Positions 33,089-41,236 of a stretch of 64,000 bases of DNA are shown here, one piece after another. The stretch comes from CAYQTL01 sp964420405. GTDB lineage: Bacteria; Acidobacteriota; Thermoanaerobaculia; Thermoanaerobaculales; Sulfomarinibacteraceae. The DNA lies in NCBI GenBank assembly GCA_964420405.1, contig CAYQTL010000007.1:1-64000 (forward strand), in the 5' to 3' direction. The translations under genes were made by a program, and so were the position numbers. The stretch's first letter is position 1, and every line of letters begins with the position of its first letter. The notes beneath the pieces are model-generated. The model was not told the DNA's origin. It searched no databases and saw only the letters and a list, made by a program, of their open reading frames with translations.

Positions 33089-33441
33089 CCCCGGCCACCT
33101 CCGGGGCTCGCCGCCGCTGCGTCCCGCTGGTCGCATCCGCGGCCGCCATCGCATGGCTGCTCGTCCAGGGCCTCGGCGCCGGCGTCGCCGCACTGCCCGT
33201 CGCCACCGCGGTCCTCGCCGCCGCCGCGGCGGCGGCGCGGTCCCGCCGCCGACTGCCCCTCGCAGCTGTGCTCGCACCCACCCTGCTGGTGGGCGGCGTC
33301 CTCGTGGCACTGGCCGCCGCGAGGACGACCGGGCCCGCCGCGCTGGCCGCGCTGGTCGCGGTGCTGGTCCTGGCGGCTCCACTGGCGCCGGTGGTCTACG
33401 CCGTCACCTTCCGACCGCCGCCGGACGAGCCGTCGTCGTGA
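33085..33441 (+). CDS. Small membrane protein between cupin and SSS genes
   Basis: A 118-residue, Ala-rich hydrophobic protein with about three to four membrane segments (ASAAAIAWLLVQGLGAGVAA, TAVLAAAAAAA, LAPTLLVGGVLVALAAA, ALVAVLVLAAPLAPVVYAV). It starts on the cupin stop (ATGA) and its stop overlaps the symporter GTG (GTGA). The arrangement recalls the small membrane partner genes next to SSS transporters (YjcH or DUF4212 types), but no sequence match is evident. It may be a small subunit of the transporter. Confidence 0.65.
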   Translation: MTPATSGARRRCVPLVASAAAIAWLLVQGLGAGVAALPVATAVLAAAAAAARSRRRLPLAAVLAPTLLVGGVLVALAAARTTGPAALAALVAVLVLAAPLAPVVYAVTFRPPPDEPSS

Positions 33442-34904
33442 CCCCCTGGATCGTCGCCGCGGCCGCCGCCCTGGCACTCGCCGTCTGGGCGTGGCGCCGC
33501 GTCCACACCGAGCTGGACTACTTCGCTGCCGCGCGCACCGCCGGACCATGGCTGGCGGGGCTGGCGGGGACCGCGGCGGGCCTGTCGGCGTTCGTGTTCG
33601 TCGGCGGCCCCGGCTGGTTCGCGGCGGCAGGCCTCGCATCCCTGTGGCTGCTGCTGTCCGCCCCCGTGTCCGGAGCCCTCCAGTGCTGGGCGGTGGGCGA
33701 GCCGATCGTCCGCACCGCCGCCCGGACCGGGGCTGTCACGGTCCCCGACCTCGTCGCCGCCCGGTTCGGCAACGGCTGGCCGGCCGGGCTCGCCGCGCTG
33801 GCCGTGCTGGTCGGGTCGGTGGCGACGCTCGCGGTGCAGATCAAGGGCCTGACCGTTCTCGGGGACTCCATGCTCGGGGTTCCAGGGTGGCAGGCGGCCC
33901 TCGCGGCCGTGCTGCTGACCTCGGTCTACACCGTCGCCGGCGGCATGCGCGCGGGACTGCTCGCGGAGGCGCTCCAGGGTGCGCTCATGGTCGTCGCGGC
34001 CGTTGCCCTGGTGGTGGCGACCCTCCGCCGCGCCGGCGGGCCGGCCGCAGCGGCCGGGCTCCTCGAGCGGCTGCGGCCCGAGCTGCTCGATCCGTTCGCG
34101 GCGCTCCCGCCGACCGCGGCGGCGGGCCTCTTCCTGCTGTTCGGCCTCGGCACCTGCGCCCAGCCGCACTACCTGCAGAAGTTCCTGCTCGTAAGGGACC
34201 TCCGAGCGCTGCGCTTCATGCCGGCGGTCATGACCGCCGCCTTGCTCGCGGTCGTGTCGGTGTGGGTCGGCGTCGGTCTCGGCGGGACCGCCCTCTGGCT
34301 CGGCGGCGACCTCCGCATCGAGCGGCCGGACGAGCTGGCGCCGGCGGTGCTGGCGGTGCTCGGGGGCCCGCTCGGCGGCGTCGCCGCTGCGGCGGTGCTG
34401 GCGGCCGTCATGTCCACCGCCGCGTCGCTGCTCAACATCGCCGCGGCGGCGATCGTCCGTGACCTGCCCCGGGCCCTCGGACGCCGGTCAACCCCCGGCC
34501 TTCGCGCTTCGCGATGGGCCACGGCGGCGGTCGCGGCCGCATCGGCCGGGGTCGCCCTCGCGAGCGACCGGCCTGTCGCCCTGCTCGGAGTGCTCGGCTG
34601 GGGGATGTTCACCGCCGCCCTCCTGCCCACGATGCTGGTGGGCCTGAACTGGTCCGGCGCGACCCGACAGGGCGCGGTCGCGGCCCTGCTCGCGGGGCCG
34701 GCCGTGCAGCTCGGGCTCGAGGTCGCGCGCTCGGCAGGCGTCGTCGGCGTCGGCTGGGAGCCGGGGCTCACCGGCGCCGCCACCGGCGTGCTGGTGATGA
34801 TCGCGTTCTCGGCGGGGGAAGGCCGGCGGACCGGACCGGGCCCGGACGGCCACGCCGGACGATCCCGAGCCGACCTCCGTGGTTCCGACCGGCACCCCTG
34901 CTGA
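33438..34904 (+). CDS. Sodium:solute symporter family protein
   Basis: Inner-membrane transporter of the SSS family, 488 residues with about thirteen hydrophobic segments. Recognisable regions are ELDYFAAARTAGPWLAG at the start, YTVAGGMRAGLLAEALQGALM, GLGTCAQPHYLQKFLLVRDLRALR and MSTAASLLNIAAAAIVRDL with its family Ser/Thr residues. The substrate cannot be assigned. The GTG overlaps the previous stop. After the stop a short palindrome GCTGACACTGTCAGC (34912-34926) may help end transcription. Confidence 0.88.
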   Translation: MTPWIVAAAAALALAVWAWRRVHTELDYFAAARTAGPWLAGLAGTAAGLSAFVFVGGPGWFAAAGLASLWLLLSAPVSGALQCWAVGEPIVRTAARTGAVTVPDLVAARFGNGWPAGLAALAVLVGSVATLAVQIKGLTVLGDSMLGVPGWQAALAAVLLTSVYTVAGGMRAGLLAEALQGALMVVAAVALVVATLRRAGGPAAAAGLLERLRPELLDPFAALPPTAAAGLFLLFGLGTCAQPHYLQKFLLVRDLRALRFMPAVMTAALLAVVSVWVGVGLGGTALWLGGDLRIERPDELAPAVLAVLGGPLGGVAAAAVLAAVMSTAASLLNIAAAAIVRDLPRALGRRSTPGLRASRWATAAVAAASAGVALASDRPVALLGVLGWGMFTAALLPTMLVGLNWSGATRQGAVAALLAGPAVQLGLEVARSAGVVGVGWEPGLTGAATGVLVMIAFSAGEGRRTGPGPDGHAGRSRADLRGSDRHPC

Positions 34905-35090
34905 CGCTGTCGCTGACACTGTCAGCGGATGCTGTCGCCGGCCCCAACCCTGCATCGAGGGCACGGACGCGGGCGCGAACGTGGACGCGGGATCATCTCG
35001 TCGGGAGCGGGATCGGGATCGGAGCCGGATCGGGAGCAGGAGCGGGGTCGGGAGCAGGAGCGGAGCAGGAGGCGACCTGCGTCGCGGTGG
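34905..35090. repeat. GGGATC/GGGAGC hexamer block after the SSS gene
   Basis: This non-coding stretch starts with a GCTGACACTGTCAGC palindrome. It then has a tandem run of GGGATC, GGGAGC and GGAGCC-like hexamers at about 34999-35070 in one orientation. No inverted partner is seen on its left. It borders the 81-bp array, so two unrelated repeat types meet here. Confidence 0.5.
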
Positions 35091-35187
35091 GCCGGGAGAC
35101 CCTTCGGCTCGCTGCGCTCGCTCAGGGTGACGTTTTCCCGGCCCGGCCGGGACCCGACCGCGCTGCCGTGGGCCGGGAGACCCTTCG

Positions 35188-35287
35188 NNNNNNNNNNNNN
35201 NNNNNNNNNNNNNNNNNNNNNNNNNNNNNNNNNNNNNNNNNNNNNNNNNNNNNNNNNNNNNNNNNNNNNNNNNNNNNNNNNNNNNNN
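35188..35287. other. Assembly gap of 100 N
   Basis: Exactly 100 N inside the 81-bp tandem array. Such a round number is normally a scaffold placeholder, so repeat copies are probably missing. Confidence 0.98.
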
Positions 35288-35445
35288 TTTTCCCGGCCCG
35301 GCCGGGACCCGACCGCGCTGCCGTGGGCCGGGAGACCCTTCGGCTCGCTGCGCTCGCTCAGGGTGACGTTTTCCCGGCCCGGCCGGGACCCGACCGCGCT
35401 GCCGTGGGCCGGGAGACCCTTCGACTCGCTACGCTCGCTCAGGGT

Positions 35446-35476
35446 GACGTTTTCCCGGCCCGGCCGGGAAAACGTC
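35446..35476. terminator. Perfect palindrome overlapping the TPR gene stop
   Basis: GACGTTTTCCCGGC, loop CCG, then its exact reverse complement. The TPR-protein stop codon (35475-35477, minus strand) lies inside the right arm, so the hairpin begins at the end of that gene. It may act as a terminator for the minus strand. Confidence 0.6.
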
Positions 35477-38267
35477 AGTTGGCGTGGCGGTGCTGGTCGA
35501 GCTCGTCGAGACGAGTGGCGACGTCGCGATAGGACGCGTCGGCCGCGTAGATCTCCTGGAACAGGGCGACGGCACGCTCGGGGTCGCCGGCCATCTCCAG
35601 GGACGCCGCCAGGTCGTACCGCAGCGCCCGGCTCGCCTCGTCCCCGACCATGGCCGAGCCGAGGGCCTTCTCGTACCACTCGGCCGCACGCTCGGGCATC
35701 CCCTGCTCGATGTAGCAGACGCCGATCATCGAGCACGACTCGATGAAGTACTCGGGGTCCCGCGAGGAGATCTGGAACTCGCGGATCGCCTCCGGCAGCA
35801 GGCCCATCTCCTTGTACGCGATGCCGAGGTTGAAGTGGGTGTCCGAGTCCTCCTCGGAGAGCTGCTCGGCGACCCCCTTCTGGAACTCCCGGAACACCTC
35901 CTCCAGCAGCGCCTCGTCCTGCCCGCGGCCGGTGGCCTCGTCCACCATCGCCTCCTCGGCCGCGAGCTCCTGCTCCAGCTCCGCCGCGAGGTCGATGTAG
36001 TCGTCCTCGTCGGCGAACAGGTCCTCGGGCGCCTCGGTCGCCGCAGGCACGTCGTCCAGCAGGACGCCCTTGGACTTGAGCCGCAGACGTCGTTCGGCCA
36101 GCTCCTGGCTGCGGGGATGGTCGGCCTCCAGCCGCTCCAGGATCCGGACCGCGTCCTCGTACAGCTCCTGCTGGATGAACAGGTCGAGCTGCTGCAGCTC
36201 GCCGATCGGCGGTCCCCCGAACGCGTCGCTGATCTCGACCAGCTCCTCCGAGGCCTCGTCGTCGGCCAGATCGGGCGGGGGCGGCGAGGGGAAACGCCCG
36301 CTCCCCGGCCGGCCCGACAGCAGGGCCTCGAGCTCGTCGAGCTGGAGCCGCACCGACTCGACGTCTCCATCCGCGGGCCGTCCCCGCACCGGCTCGACGG
36401 GCATCCCGGCATCGGCCTCGTCTGCCAGCTCGATCGGCTCGTCGAGCGCCTCGACATCCTCCGCGTTCGGATCTCCGACGGGCTCCTCGAGCTCGTACTG
36501 GATGACCTCGGGCTCGTCGAAGTCCCCGAACTCCGTCAGGGTGCCCGAGGCGGCGGCCGCGTCTTCGGGTCCCTCCGGCTCTCCGGGCAGCTCGAACGCC
36601 ACGCGACCTTCCTCGACGAGCTCGTCCGCGTCGATCTCGAGCACCAGCTCGTCGTCGTCCTCGGCGGCGGTCGGCGCCGCCGCCGGAGACGGCCCGGACA
36701 CCCCCCGGAAGCCGACGTCCAGCCGGGGCAGCGCGGTCCGGAGGGACTGGAGAGCGGCCTCGTCGCCGGCCGCGCGGTAGTGCTCGGCGAGCGGTGCCGC
36801 CGCCTGCGCGGCGTCCTCGTCGCGCCCCTCCTCGACGTACATCGCGACGAGCTTCTCGCGCGCCTGACGGTGGTCGGGGAACGCTTCGAGGATCTGCTCG
36901 AGATGGTGGATCGCCTTGTCGACCAGCCCGTACTTGGCGAACACATTGGCTTCGGCGAGCCGTTCCTGGGGATCGAACGCGGGCTGCGCCGGAGCCGCCT
37001 CGGGCGGCGCGACCGCCGGCGCGACCAGCTCGTCCTCGATCGCGATCTCGACGACCTCCGGCTCGTCGTCGCCCGTCCCCTCGACCGCCGCCCTGGAGGT
37101 CGCTCCCTCGAGCTGGGACAGCCGCTGCCGGAAGAGCTGGTTGCCGGGCTCGACCTCGAGCAGCTCGACGTACAGCCGCCGCGCGGCGTCCGTCGCACCC
37201 GACCGGAAGTAGGCGTCGGCGAGAGCCGCCGACAGCGTCGCCAGCGTCTGGCGGTCGTTGGAGGGGCGGTAGGCGCGGACCGCGACCTCCAACACCCGCC
37301 GGTCCTGGGACATCCGCTGGAGCAGCTCCTTCACCGTCTTCTGGGCGCCAACGAAGTCGCCGGTGCCGACCAGCTGCTCGACGACCGGCACCATCATGTC
37401 GCGCGCGGCGACCGCTTCGCCGCTGGCGAGCAGGGCGCGTCCGACCTCGAGCCGCAGCTCGCGGTCGTCGGGCCGGCTCGCCACCAGCTCCTCCGCGAGC
37501 CGCATCGCCGCCAGGCTGTCGCCGGTGGCGAGACGGAGACGGACGTCCATCCCGCGCAGGACCTGCGAGTCGGGCGAGCGCTCGAGCGCCGTGTCGAGGG
37601 TGCCACGGGCGGCGTCGTTGCGTCCCGCGTCGAGCTGCCGCTCGACCAGCGGGACCACCAGCTCGCCGCCGATCGGTCCCTGCTCGAGGGCGTGCCGGTA
37701 GAGCCTCTCGGCCTCCTCCACCTTGTCTCGCTCGAGCAGCATCCTGCCGAGCCGGTCGTACACCGCGGCGGCGTCGTCGACCTCCCCCCGCTGAACCAGG
37801 AGGTCCGCGAGCCGCAGGTTCGCCATGTGGTTCTGTGGATCGAGCTGGACCAGCTTCCGATGGGCGTCGACCGACGCCTCGACGTCGCCGTTCTTCAGGT
37901 ACCACTCGGCGAGGATCTGGTACTGGCCCTTGGCCTCCACCACCAGCCCCTGCTGGAGGTAGAGCTCCGCGAGCCGCGCGAACACGTCCAACCGCTGCGG
38001 AGCGAGCCGGTTGATCTTCTTGAGGATCGCGATCGCCTTGGTGGTGAAACCGTCCTGGGTGAAGTGATCCGCGATCCGCTCGTACATCTCGATCGCGCGG
38101 TCGACCTGCCCGATCCGACCGTACAGGTCGCCGACGCGGTTGATCGTGTTGGCGTCGTTGGGGTTGGCCTTCAACAGCTTCTCGTACTCGCGGATAGCGT
38201 GCTCGATCCTGCCCTTCTGGACGAGCTTCTCCGCCTCCCGCAAGATCTTGTCGCGATTGATGGCCAT
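35475..38267 (-). CDS. Large TPR-repeat protein (930 aa)
   Basis: A cytoplasmic tetratricopeptide protein with no signal peptide. TPR-type helices run through residues 1-390 (EKLVQKGRIEHAIREYEKLL, NRVGDLYGRIGQVDRAIEMYERI, FARLAELYLQQGLVVEAKGQY). A second TPR block follows near residues 430-510, and a long acidic, low-complexity central region (Glu/Asp-rich) separates it from a final TPR block near residues 760-920 (EQLSEEDSDTHFNLGIAYKEMGLLPEAIREFQ). This layout resembles FimV/TPR proteins that organise pili or polar complexes, but no pilus genes are nearby. The ATG precedes a normal AGGGGAGCGC leader. The gene ends in the palindrome above. Confidence 0.85.
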   Translation of the reverse strand: MAINRDKILREAEKLVQKGRIEHAIREYEKLLKANPNDANTINRVGDLYGRIGQVDRAIEMYERIADHFTQDGFTTKAIAILKKINRLAPQRLDVFARLAELYLQQGLVVEAKGQYQILAEWYLKNGDVEASVDAHRKLVQLDPQNHMANLRLADLLVQRGEVDDAAAVYDRLGRMLLERDKVEEAERLYRHALEQGPIGGELVVPLVERQLDAGRNDAARGTLDTALERSPDSQVLRGMDVRLRLATGDSLAAMRLAEELVASRPDDRELRLEVGRALLASGEAVAARDMMVPVVEQLVGTGDFVGAQKTVKELLQRMSQDRRVLEVAVRAYRPSNDRQTLATLSAALADAYFRSGATDAARRLYVELLEVEPGNQLFRQRLSQLEGATSRAAVEGTGDDEPEVVEIAIEDELVAPAVAPPEAAPAQPAFDPQERLAEANVFAKYGLVDKAIHHLEQILEAFPDHRQAREKLVAMYVEEGRDEDAAQAAAPLAEHYRAAGDEAALQSLRTALPRLDVGFRGVSGPSPAAAPTAAEDDDELVLEIDADELVEEGRVAFELPGEPEGPEDAAAASGTLTEFGDFDEPEVIQYELEEPVGDPNAEDVEALDEPIELADEADAGMPVEPVRGRPADGDVESVRLQLDELEALLSGRPGSGRFPSPPPPDLADDEASEELVEISDAFGGPPIGELQQLDLFIQQELYEDAVRILERLEADHPRSQELAERRLRLKSKGVLLDDVPAATEAPEDLFADEDDYIDLAAELEQELAAEEAMVDEATGRGQDEALLEEVFREFQKGVAEQLSEEDSDTHFNLGIAYKEMGLLPEAIREFQISSRDPEYFIESCSMIGVCYIEQGMPERAAEWYEKALGSAMVGDEASRALRYDLAASLEMAGDPERAVALFQEIYAADASYRDVATRLDELDQHRHAN

Positions 38268-38406
38268 GCGCTCCCCTACCTGTCGCCGCCCGCCGCGGCC
38301 GCCATCATGGTAGCACAGGAAAGACCGCCGGACGGGCTCGCCGCTCGGACGGATGTCACTCTATGGCCGAGGCTTGCTGACGCTCGTTCGACGTCGCGGC
38401 CGGCCT

Positions 38407-38449
38407 CACGAGCAAGGGGGCCCGCCTCGGACCCCCTGTTCAGCTCGTG
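38407..38449 (-). terminator. Hairpin downstream of rplS
   Basis: CACGAGC...GCTCGTG with an inner GGGGG/CCCCC pairing forms an imperfect long hairpin 22 nt after the rplS stop. No T tract follows. Confidence 0.45.
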
Positions 38450-38471
38450 TGCTGCTGGCGCCGGCCCACTG

Positions 38472-38825
38472 TCACTGCTGGACGCGAGACCGCTCCCGGA
38501 TCCGCGCCGCCTTCCCGCGCAGAGCGCGGATGTAGTACAGCTTGGCGCGCCGCACCCGGCCCCGCCGCGACACCTCGAGGCGCGCGATGGACGGCGAGTG
38601 GAGCGGAAACGTCCGCTCGACGCCGATACCCGACGAGATCTTGCGGACCGTGAAGGTCTCGGACACGCCGCCGTGCTTGCGGGCGATCACGAGGCCCTCG
38701 AAGACCTGGATCCGCTCCTTCTCGCCTTCCTTCAACCGCACGTGCACTTTCACGTTGTCGCCCGGCCGGAAGGCCGGGATGTCGTCCTTCAGGTACTCCT
38801 GGGTCACTTCGCGCAGCAGGTCCAT
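38472..38825 (-). CDS. rplS: 50S ribosomal protein L19
   Basis: Ribosomal protein of 117 residues at the 30S-50S interface. Conserved stretches include PAFRPGDNVKVHVRLKEGEKER, RIQVFEGLVIARK, GGVSETFTVRKIS and GIGVERTFPLHSP, with the basic C-terminus RRAKLYYIRAL. The ATG follows GGAGGCGAAAGATC. In most bacteria rplS ends the rpsP-rimM-trmD operon; here it stands alone, with the repeat region upstream. Confidence 0.97.
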   Translation of the reverse strand: MDLLREVTQEYLKDDIPAFRPGDNVKVHVRLKEGEKERIQVFEGLVIARKHGGVSETFTVRKISSGIGVERTFPLHSPSIARLEVSRRGRVRRAKLYYIRALRGKAARIRERSRVQQ

Positions 38826-38934
38826 GATCTTTCGCCTCCGGGCGGGACGCACCTCGACCCCGCGGACGGCGGAGTATACACGGGCGGAGTCGCCTCGGCA
38901 ACACCGTCCGGGCTCTGCGCGAAGATCCCGTCGG

Positions 38935-39032
38935 GTGTCCGTTCCCGTTCCCGATCCCGGTCCCGACGCCGACGGTCCGCGGACATCGTGACGGGCTCGT
39001 ACTGGAGCGATCGCCGACCGGGAAAGGACACC
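38935..39032. repeat. 98-bp hexamer-end element upstream of rplS
   Basis: GTGTCCGTTCCCG (38935-38947) faces CGGGAAAGGACAC (39020-39032); the arms match at 12 of 13 positions. Inside the left arm the GTTCCC/GATCCC hexamers continue to 38968. A second partner CATCGGGATCGGAACCG lies at 39044-39060. The gap 38826-39229 between rplS and the 184-aa gene holds this element and the foldback element; no gene is seen in it. Confidence 0.6.
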
Positions 39033-39065
39033 GAATCGCGGACATCGGGATCGGAACCGGCTCCG

Positions 39066-39233
39066 CTAGGAGGTCGTAGGGCATAGATGGCGGATGGATT
39101 TCGGAGCGTCGTGAGATGCCCGTTTTCGGCGGATTCGAGGCGCAGTACTCTGAGTACGGGCCGAGAATCCGCCGGAAACGGGCGCTCACGACGCCCGAAA
39201 GGCGCCGTCAGTCTATGCCCTACGCCCTCCTAG
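39066..39233. mobile_element. 168-bp foldback (hairpin) element, MITE-like
   Basis: The left end CTAGGAGGTCGTAGGGCATA (39066) is inverted at the right end, TATGCCCTACGCCCTCCTAG, with one mismatch. The pairing continues inward: GCCCGTTTTCGGCGGATTC faces GAATCCGCCGGAAACGGGC, and the centre is GTACTCTGAGTAC. The whole unit can fold into one long hairpin. No open reading frame and no clear target duplication are seen. Its last bases provide the TAG stop (39232-39230) of the minus-strand gene. Confidence 0.75.
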
Positions 39234-39784
39234 GGCAGGACCGGCAGCTCTCCGGAGTCCCCAGGGGTCGCCTCCGGTGCCGGAACGCCGTACGCCACCA
39301 GGCGCGAACCCTCGGGCACCAGCACCACCCGCCCGTGGCGGTCGAGGTCGGCGTCGTCGGGCCAGGGGGAGCCGTCACGGGCGCGGAACGGCCGGAACCC
39401 GAACGGCACCACGGCGCCGTCCGGGGCGAGCCAGTCGGGAACCACCAGGTCCCACCGTTCCGCGTCCTCCGCGACCGGCCGCATCTCGACCTCGGATCGC
39501 CGGACGGAGCCGAGCCCCGAGCGCCGCTCGACCAGCCGTCGCGCCTCCTCGACGGCCTCCTCCAGCGCCTCGAGCACCACCTCGGACACCTCGGTCGTCC
39601 GCCTCGGCCCCTCGACCTCCGCGGTGACCATCAGCCGGTAGCCGTCGTCCTCGAGCTCGTCGCCGGCGAGCAGGTCGACGGCCAGCTCGGCACCGTCCTC
39701 CAGCTCGACGTCGAAGCTCGAGCCGTGCACCAGGTCGCGGGTCACGAGGCCCGTCAGCAGGTCGACGGCGCGACGCACCGGCAT
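39230..39784 (-). CDS. Hypothetical protein downstream of tatC
   Basis: A 184-residue protein that I do not recognise, acidic and rich in Glu, Val and Arg. A long helical section (TTEVSEVVLEALEEAVEEARRL) lies near the middle, and the final segment LVVPDWLAPDGAVVPFGF looks beta-rich. ATG 39784 is chosen because GGGAGGTGACG precedes it; a GTG at 39826 overlaps the tatC stop (GTGA) and is a possible longer start. Its stop codon is formed by the end of the foldback element, so its C-terminus may have been altered by the insertion. Confidence 0.6.
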   Translation of the reverse strand: MPVRRAVDLLTGLVTRDLVHGSSFDVELEDGAELAVDLLAGDELEDDGYRLMVTAEVEGPRRTTEVSEVVLEALEEAVEEARRLVERRSGLGSVRRSEVEMRPVAEDAERWDLVVPDWLAPDGAVVPFGFRPFRARDGSPWPDDADLDRHGRVVLVPEGSRLVAYGVPAPEATPGDSGELPVLP

Positions 39785-39822
39785 CGTCACCTCCCAGCTC
39801 CCCTCCCAGCGCCCGGAGTCGG

Positions 39823-40611
39823 TCACGCGTCCTCCCCGTCGCGGCGCTTCCCGAACGCCGCCGCGACCACGATACCGAGCAGGTACAGCAGGATCATCGG
39901 CACCGCGAACACGGTCTGCGTCGCGATGTCGGGGGTCGGCGTGATCACCGCCGCGGTGACGAAGATCGCCAGCACGGCCCAGCGGAACCAGCGTACGAGA
40001 CGCCCGGCGGTGACCAGGCCGACGCGCGCGAGAAAGAAGATCAGCATCGGCAGCTCGAACACCATGGCCATCCCGAGCAGGATCTTCGACATCATGCTGA
40101 AGTACGTCTGGATCGTGACGACCTGGCGGAATCCCTCGCCCATGCTCAGCAGGAACTTGACGACCATCGGGAACGCCACCAGGTAGCCGAAGTAGCCGCC
40201 GGCGAGGAAGAAGAGGGTCGTGAAGACGATGAACGGCACCGCCAGCCTGCGCTCCCGCCGGTACAGCGCCGGTCGGATGAACAGCCACAGCTGCAGCAGG
40301 ATCACCGGCGATGCGACGAAGATCGCCGTCAGCAGGGCGACCTTGATGTACAGCAGGAACGGCCCCGGCAGGTCGGTGAACGCGAGCTGCTCGCCCTCCG
40401 GCACCGCCGCCAGGAACGGCTGCTCGAGCCAGTGGAAGATGTCCCTGGCGAAGAACCACGAGCCCAGGAAGGCGACGAGGACCGCCAGCGCCGAGTACAT
40501 CAGCCGCCGGCGCAGCTCGTCGAGATGCTCGAGCAGCGTCATCCGCGGCAACGGCTCGCCGTTCCGCCCGTCGCGCTCGAGCTCGTCCACCTCGGGCGCG
40601 GTGGAGCTCAC
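39823..40611 (-). CDS. tatC: Sec-independent translocase TatC
   Basis: Core receptor of the twin-arginine translocase, with six membrane helices. The family N-terminal motif MTLLEHLDELRRRL, the FTDLPGPFLLYIKVALLTAIFVASPVILLQLWLFI region, ALYRRERR and MSMGEGF-like segments (SMGEGFRQVVTIQTYFSMMSKILLGMAMVFELP) are all clear. Length is 262 residues from GTG 40611, which overlaps the tatB stop (GTGA). It would export the hydrogenase subunits seen earlier in the window. Confidence 0.95.
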   Translation of the reverse strand: MSSTAPEVDELERDGRNGEPLPRMTLLEHLDELRRRLMYSALAVLVAFLGSWFFARDIFHWLEQPFLAAVPEGEQLAFTDLPGPFLLYIKVALLTAIFVASPVILLQLWLFIRPALYRRERRLAVPFIVFTTLFFLAGGYFGYLVAFPMVVKFLLSMGEGFRQVVTIQTYFSMMSKILLGMAMVFELPMLIFFLARVGLVTAGRLVRWFRWAVLAIFVTAAVITPTPDIATQTVFAVPMILLYLLGIVVAAAFGKRRDGEDA

Positions 40612-40979
40612 GACGTCCCGTCCTCCGTCGGACGCTCGGAGGGCGGCGTCGCGGCCCCGGTCCGGACGTCGTCCTCCGCGGTGCGCACCTCCTCCTTGCC
40701 GAGCAGGACGTCGGAGCCGAACGACGTGACCTCCCGCATCCCCGAACGGACGGTGTCCGCGGCCGACCGGACGTCCCGCAGACCACGCTGGACGTCGCGC
40801 AGCTCCTCGGTCGAGATCTCGTCCTCGATCGTCCGCTTGAAGTCGTTCGAGGCGCGGCGGAGCTCGCCGAGCGCGCGACCGATGCTCTTGCCGATCTCGG
40901 GCATCTTGCGCGGACCGAACAGCAGCAGCGCCACGACCATGATCATGATGATCTCGGGGACTCCGAGGGGTCCGAACAC
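40608..40979 (-). CDS. tatB: Tat translocase subunit TatA/TatB-like
   Basis: Single-span protein with one membrane helix (GVPEIIMIMVVALLLFGPRKMPEIGK) and an amphipathic helix (SIGRALGELRRASNDFKRTI), then a charged C-terminal tail to 123 residues. The FGPRKMPEIG motif is the TatA/B hallmark; the long tail suggests TatB-like function, though in many bacteria one protein does both. GTG 40979 follows GGAGG at good spacing. TATACT lies about 20 nt upstream. No second tatA gene is in the window. Confidence 0.88.
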   Translation of the reverse strand: MFGPLGVPEIIMIMVVALLLFGPRKMPEIGKSIGRALGELRRASNDFKRTIEDEISTEELRDVQRGLRDVRSAADTVRSGMREVTSFGSDVLLGKEEVRTAEDDVRTGAATPPSERPTEDGTS

Positions 40980-40997
40980 CGGCGGCCTCCGGGTGGC

Positions 40998-41003
40998 AGT
41001 ATA
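40998..41003 (-). promoter_or_regulatory. tat operon -10 box
   Basis: TATACT on the minus strand, 19 nt before the tatB GTG. Confidence 0.45.
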
Positions 41004-41033
41004 GCGGTCGCGACCCGTTCCGATCCCGTTGTC

Positions 41034-41153
41034 CCTCCGATCCCGTTCCCGATGATCCCGCCCGCGTACCGACTCCGTCCCGTCCACGACGGACCCGACG
41101 GACCCAGCGGGGCGCCGTGCGGTGTCTCCGTCGGGATCGGGATCCGGACCGGA
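41034..41153. repeat. Hexamer-end element between tatB and the S41 peptidase gene
   Basis: The left cluster TCCGATCCCGTTCCCGATG (about 41037) is matched in inverted form by CGTCGGGATCGGGATCCGG (about 41129-41147), with some mismatches. It sits between the divergent tatB and S41 peptidase promoters. Confidence 0.45.
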
Positions 41154-41236
41154 AGCCGCAGCCGCCCGACCCGACCACCGGACGCCTCTTGGGATTGCGC
41201 CCGCACTGGGATAGTGTTGCATCCCGCGGAGGGTCC

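Larger units (their letters stand above)
35091..35476. repeat. 81-bp tandem repeat array interrupted by the assembly gap
   Basis: Units start at 35091, 35172, 35327 and 35408, with exact 81-bp spacing wherever no gap intervenes. The core reads GAGACCCTTCGGCTCGCTGC and continues with the words GCTCGCTCAGGGTGACG and TTTTCCCGGCCCGGCCGGGA. The last copy differs at two bases (GACTCGCTACG) and ends in a palindrome. Across the gap the phase is off by 7 nt, so the gap size is a placeholder and the true array is of unknown length. Confidence 0.85.

Noticed and set aside
35091..35476. CRISPR array
   Set aside because: The units are 81 bp and tandem without variable spacers between repeats.
35484..39086. 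A 1200-codon plus-strand open frame opposite the TPR gene
   Set aside because: It is antisense to the clear TPR protein and rplS. The GC-rich code of those genes keeps antisense frames open; no domain or ribosome-binding site supports it.
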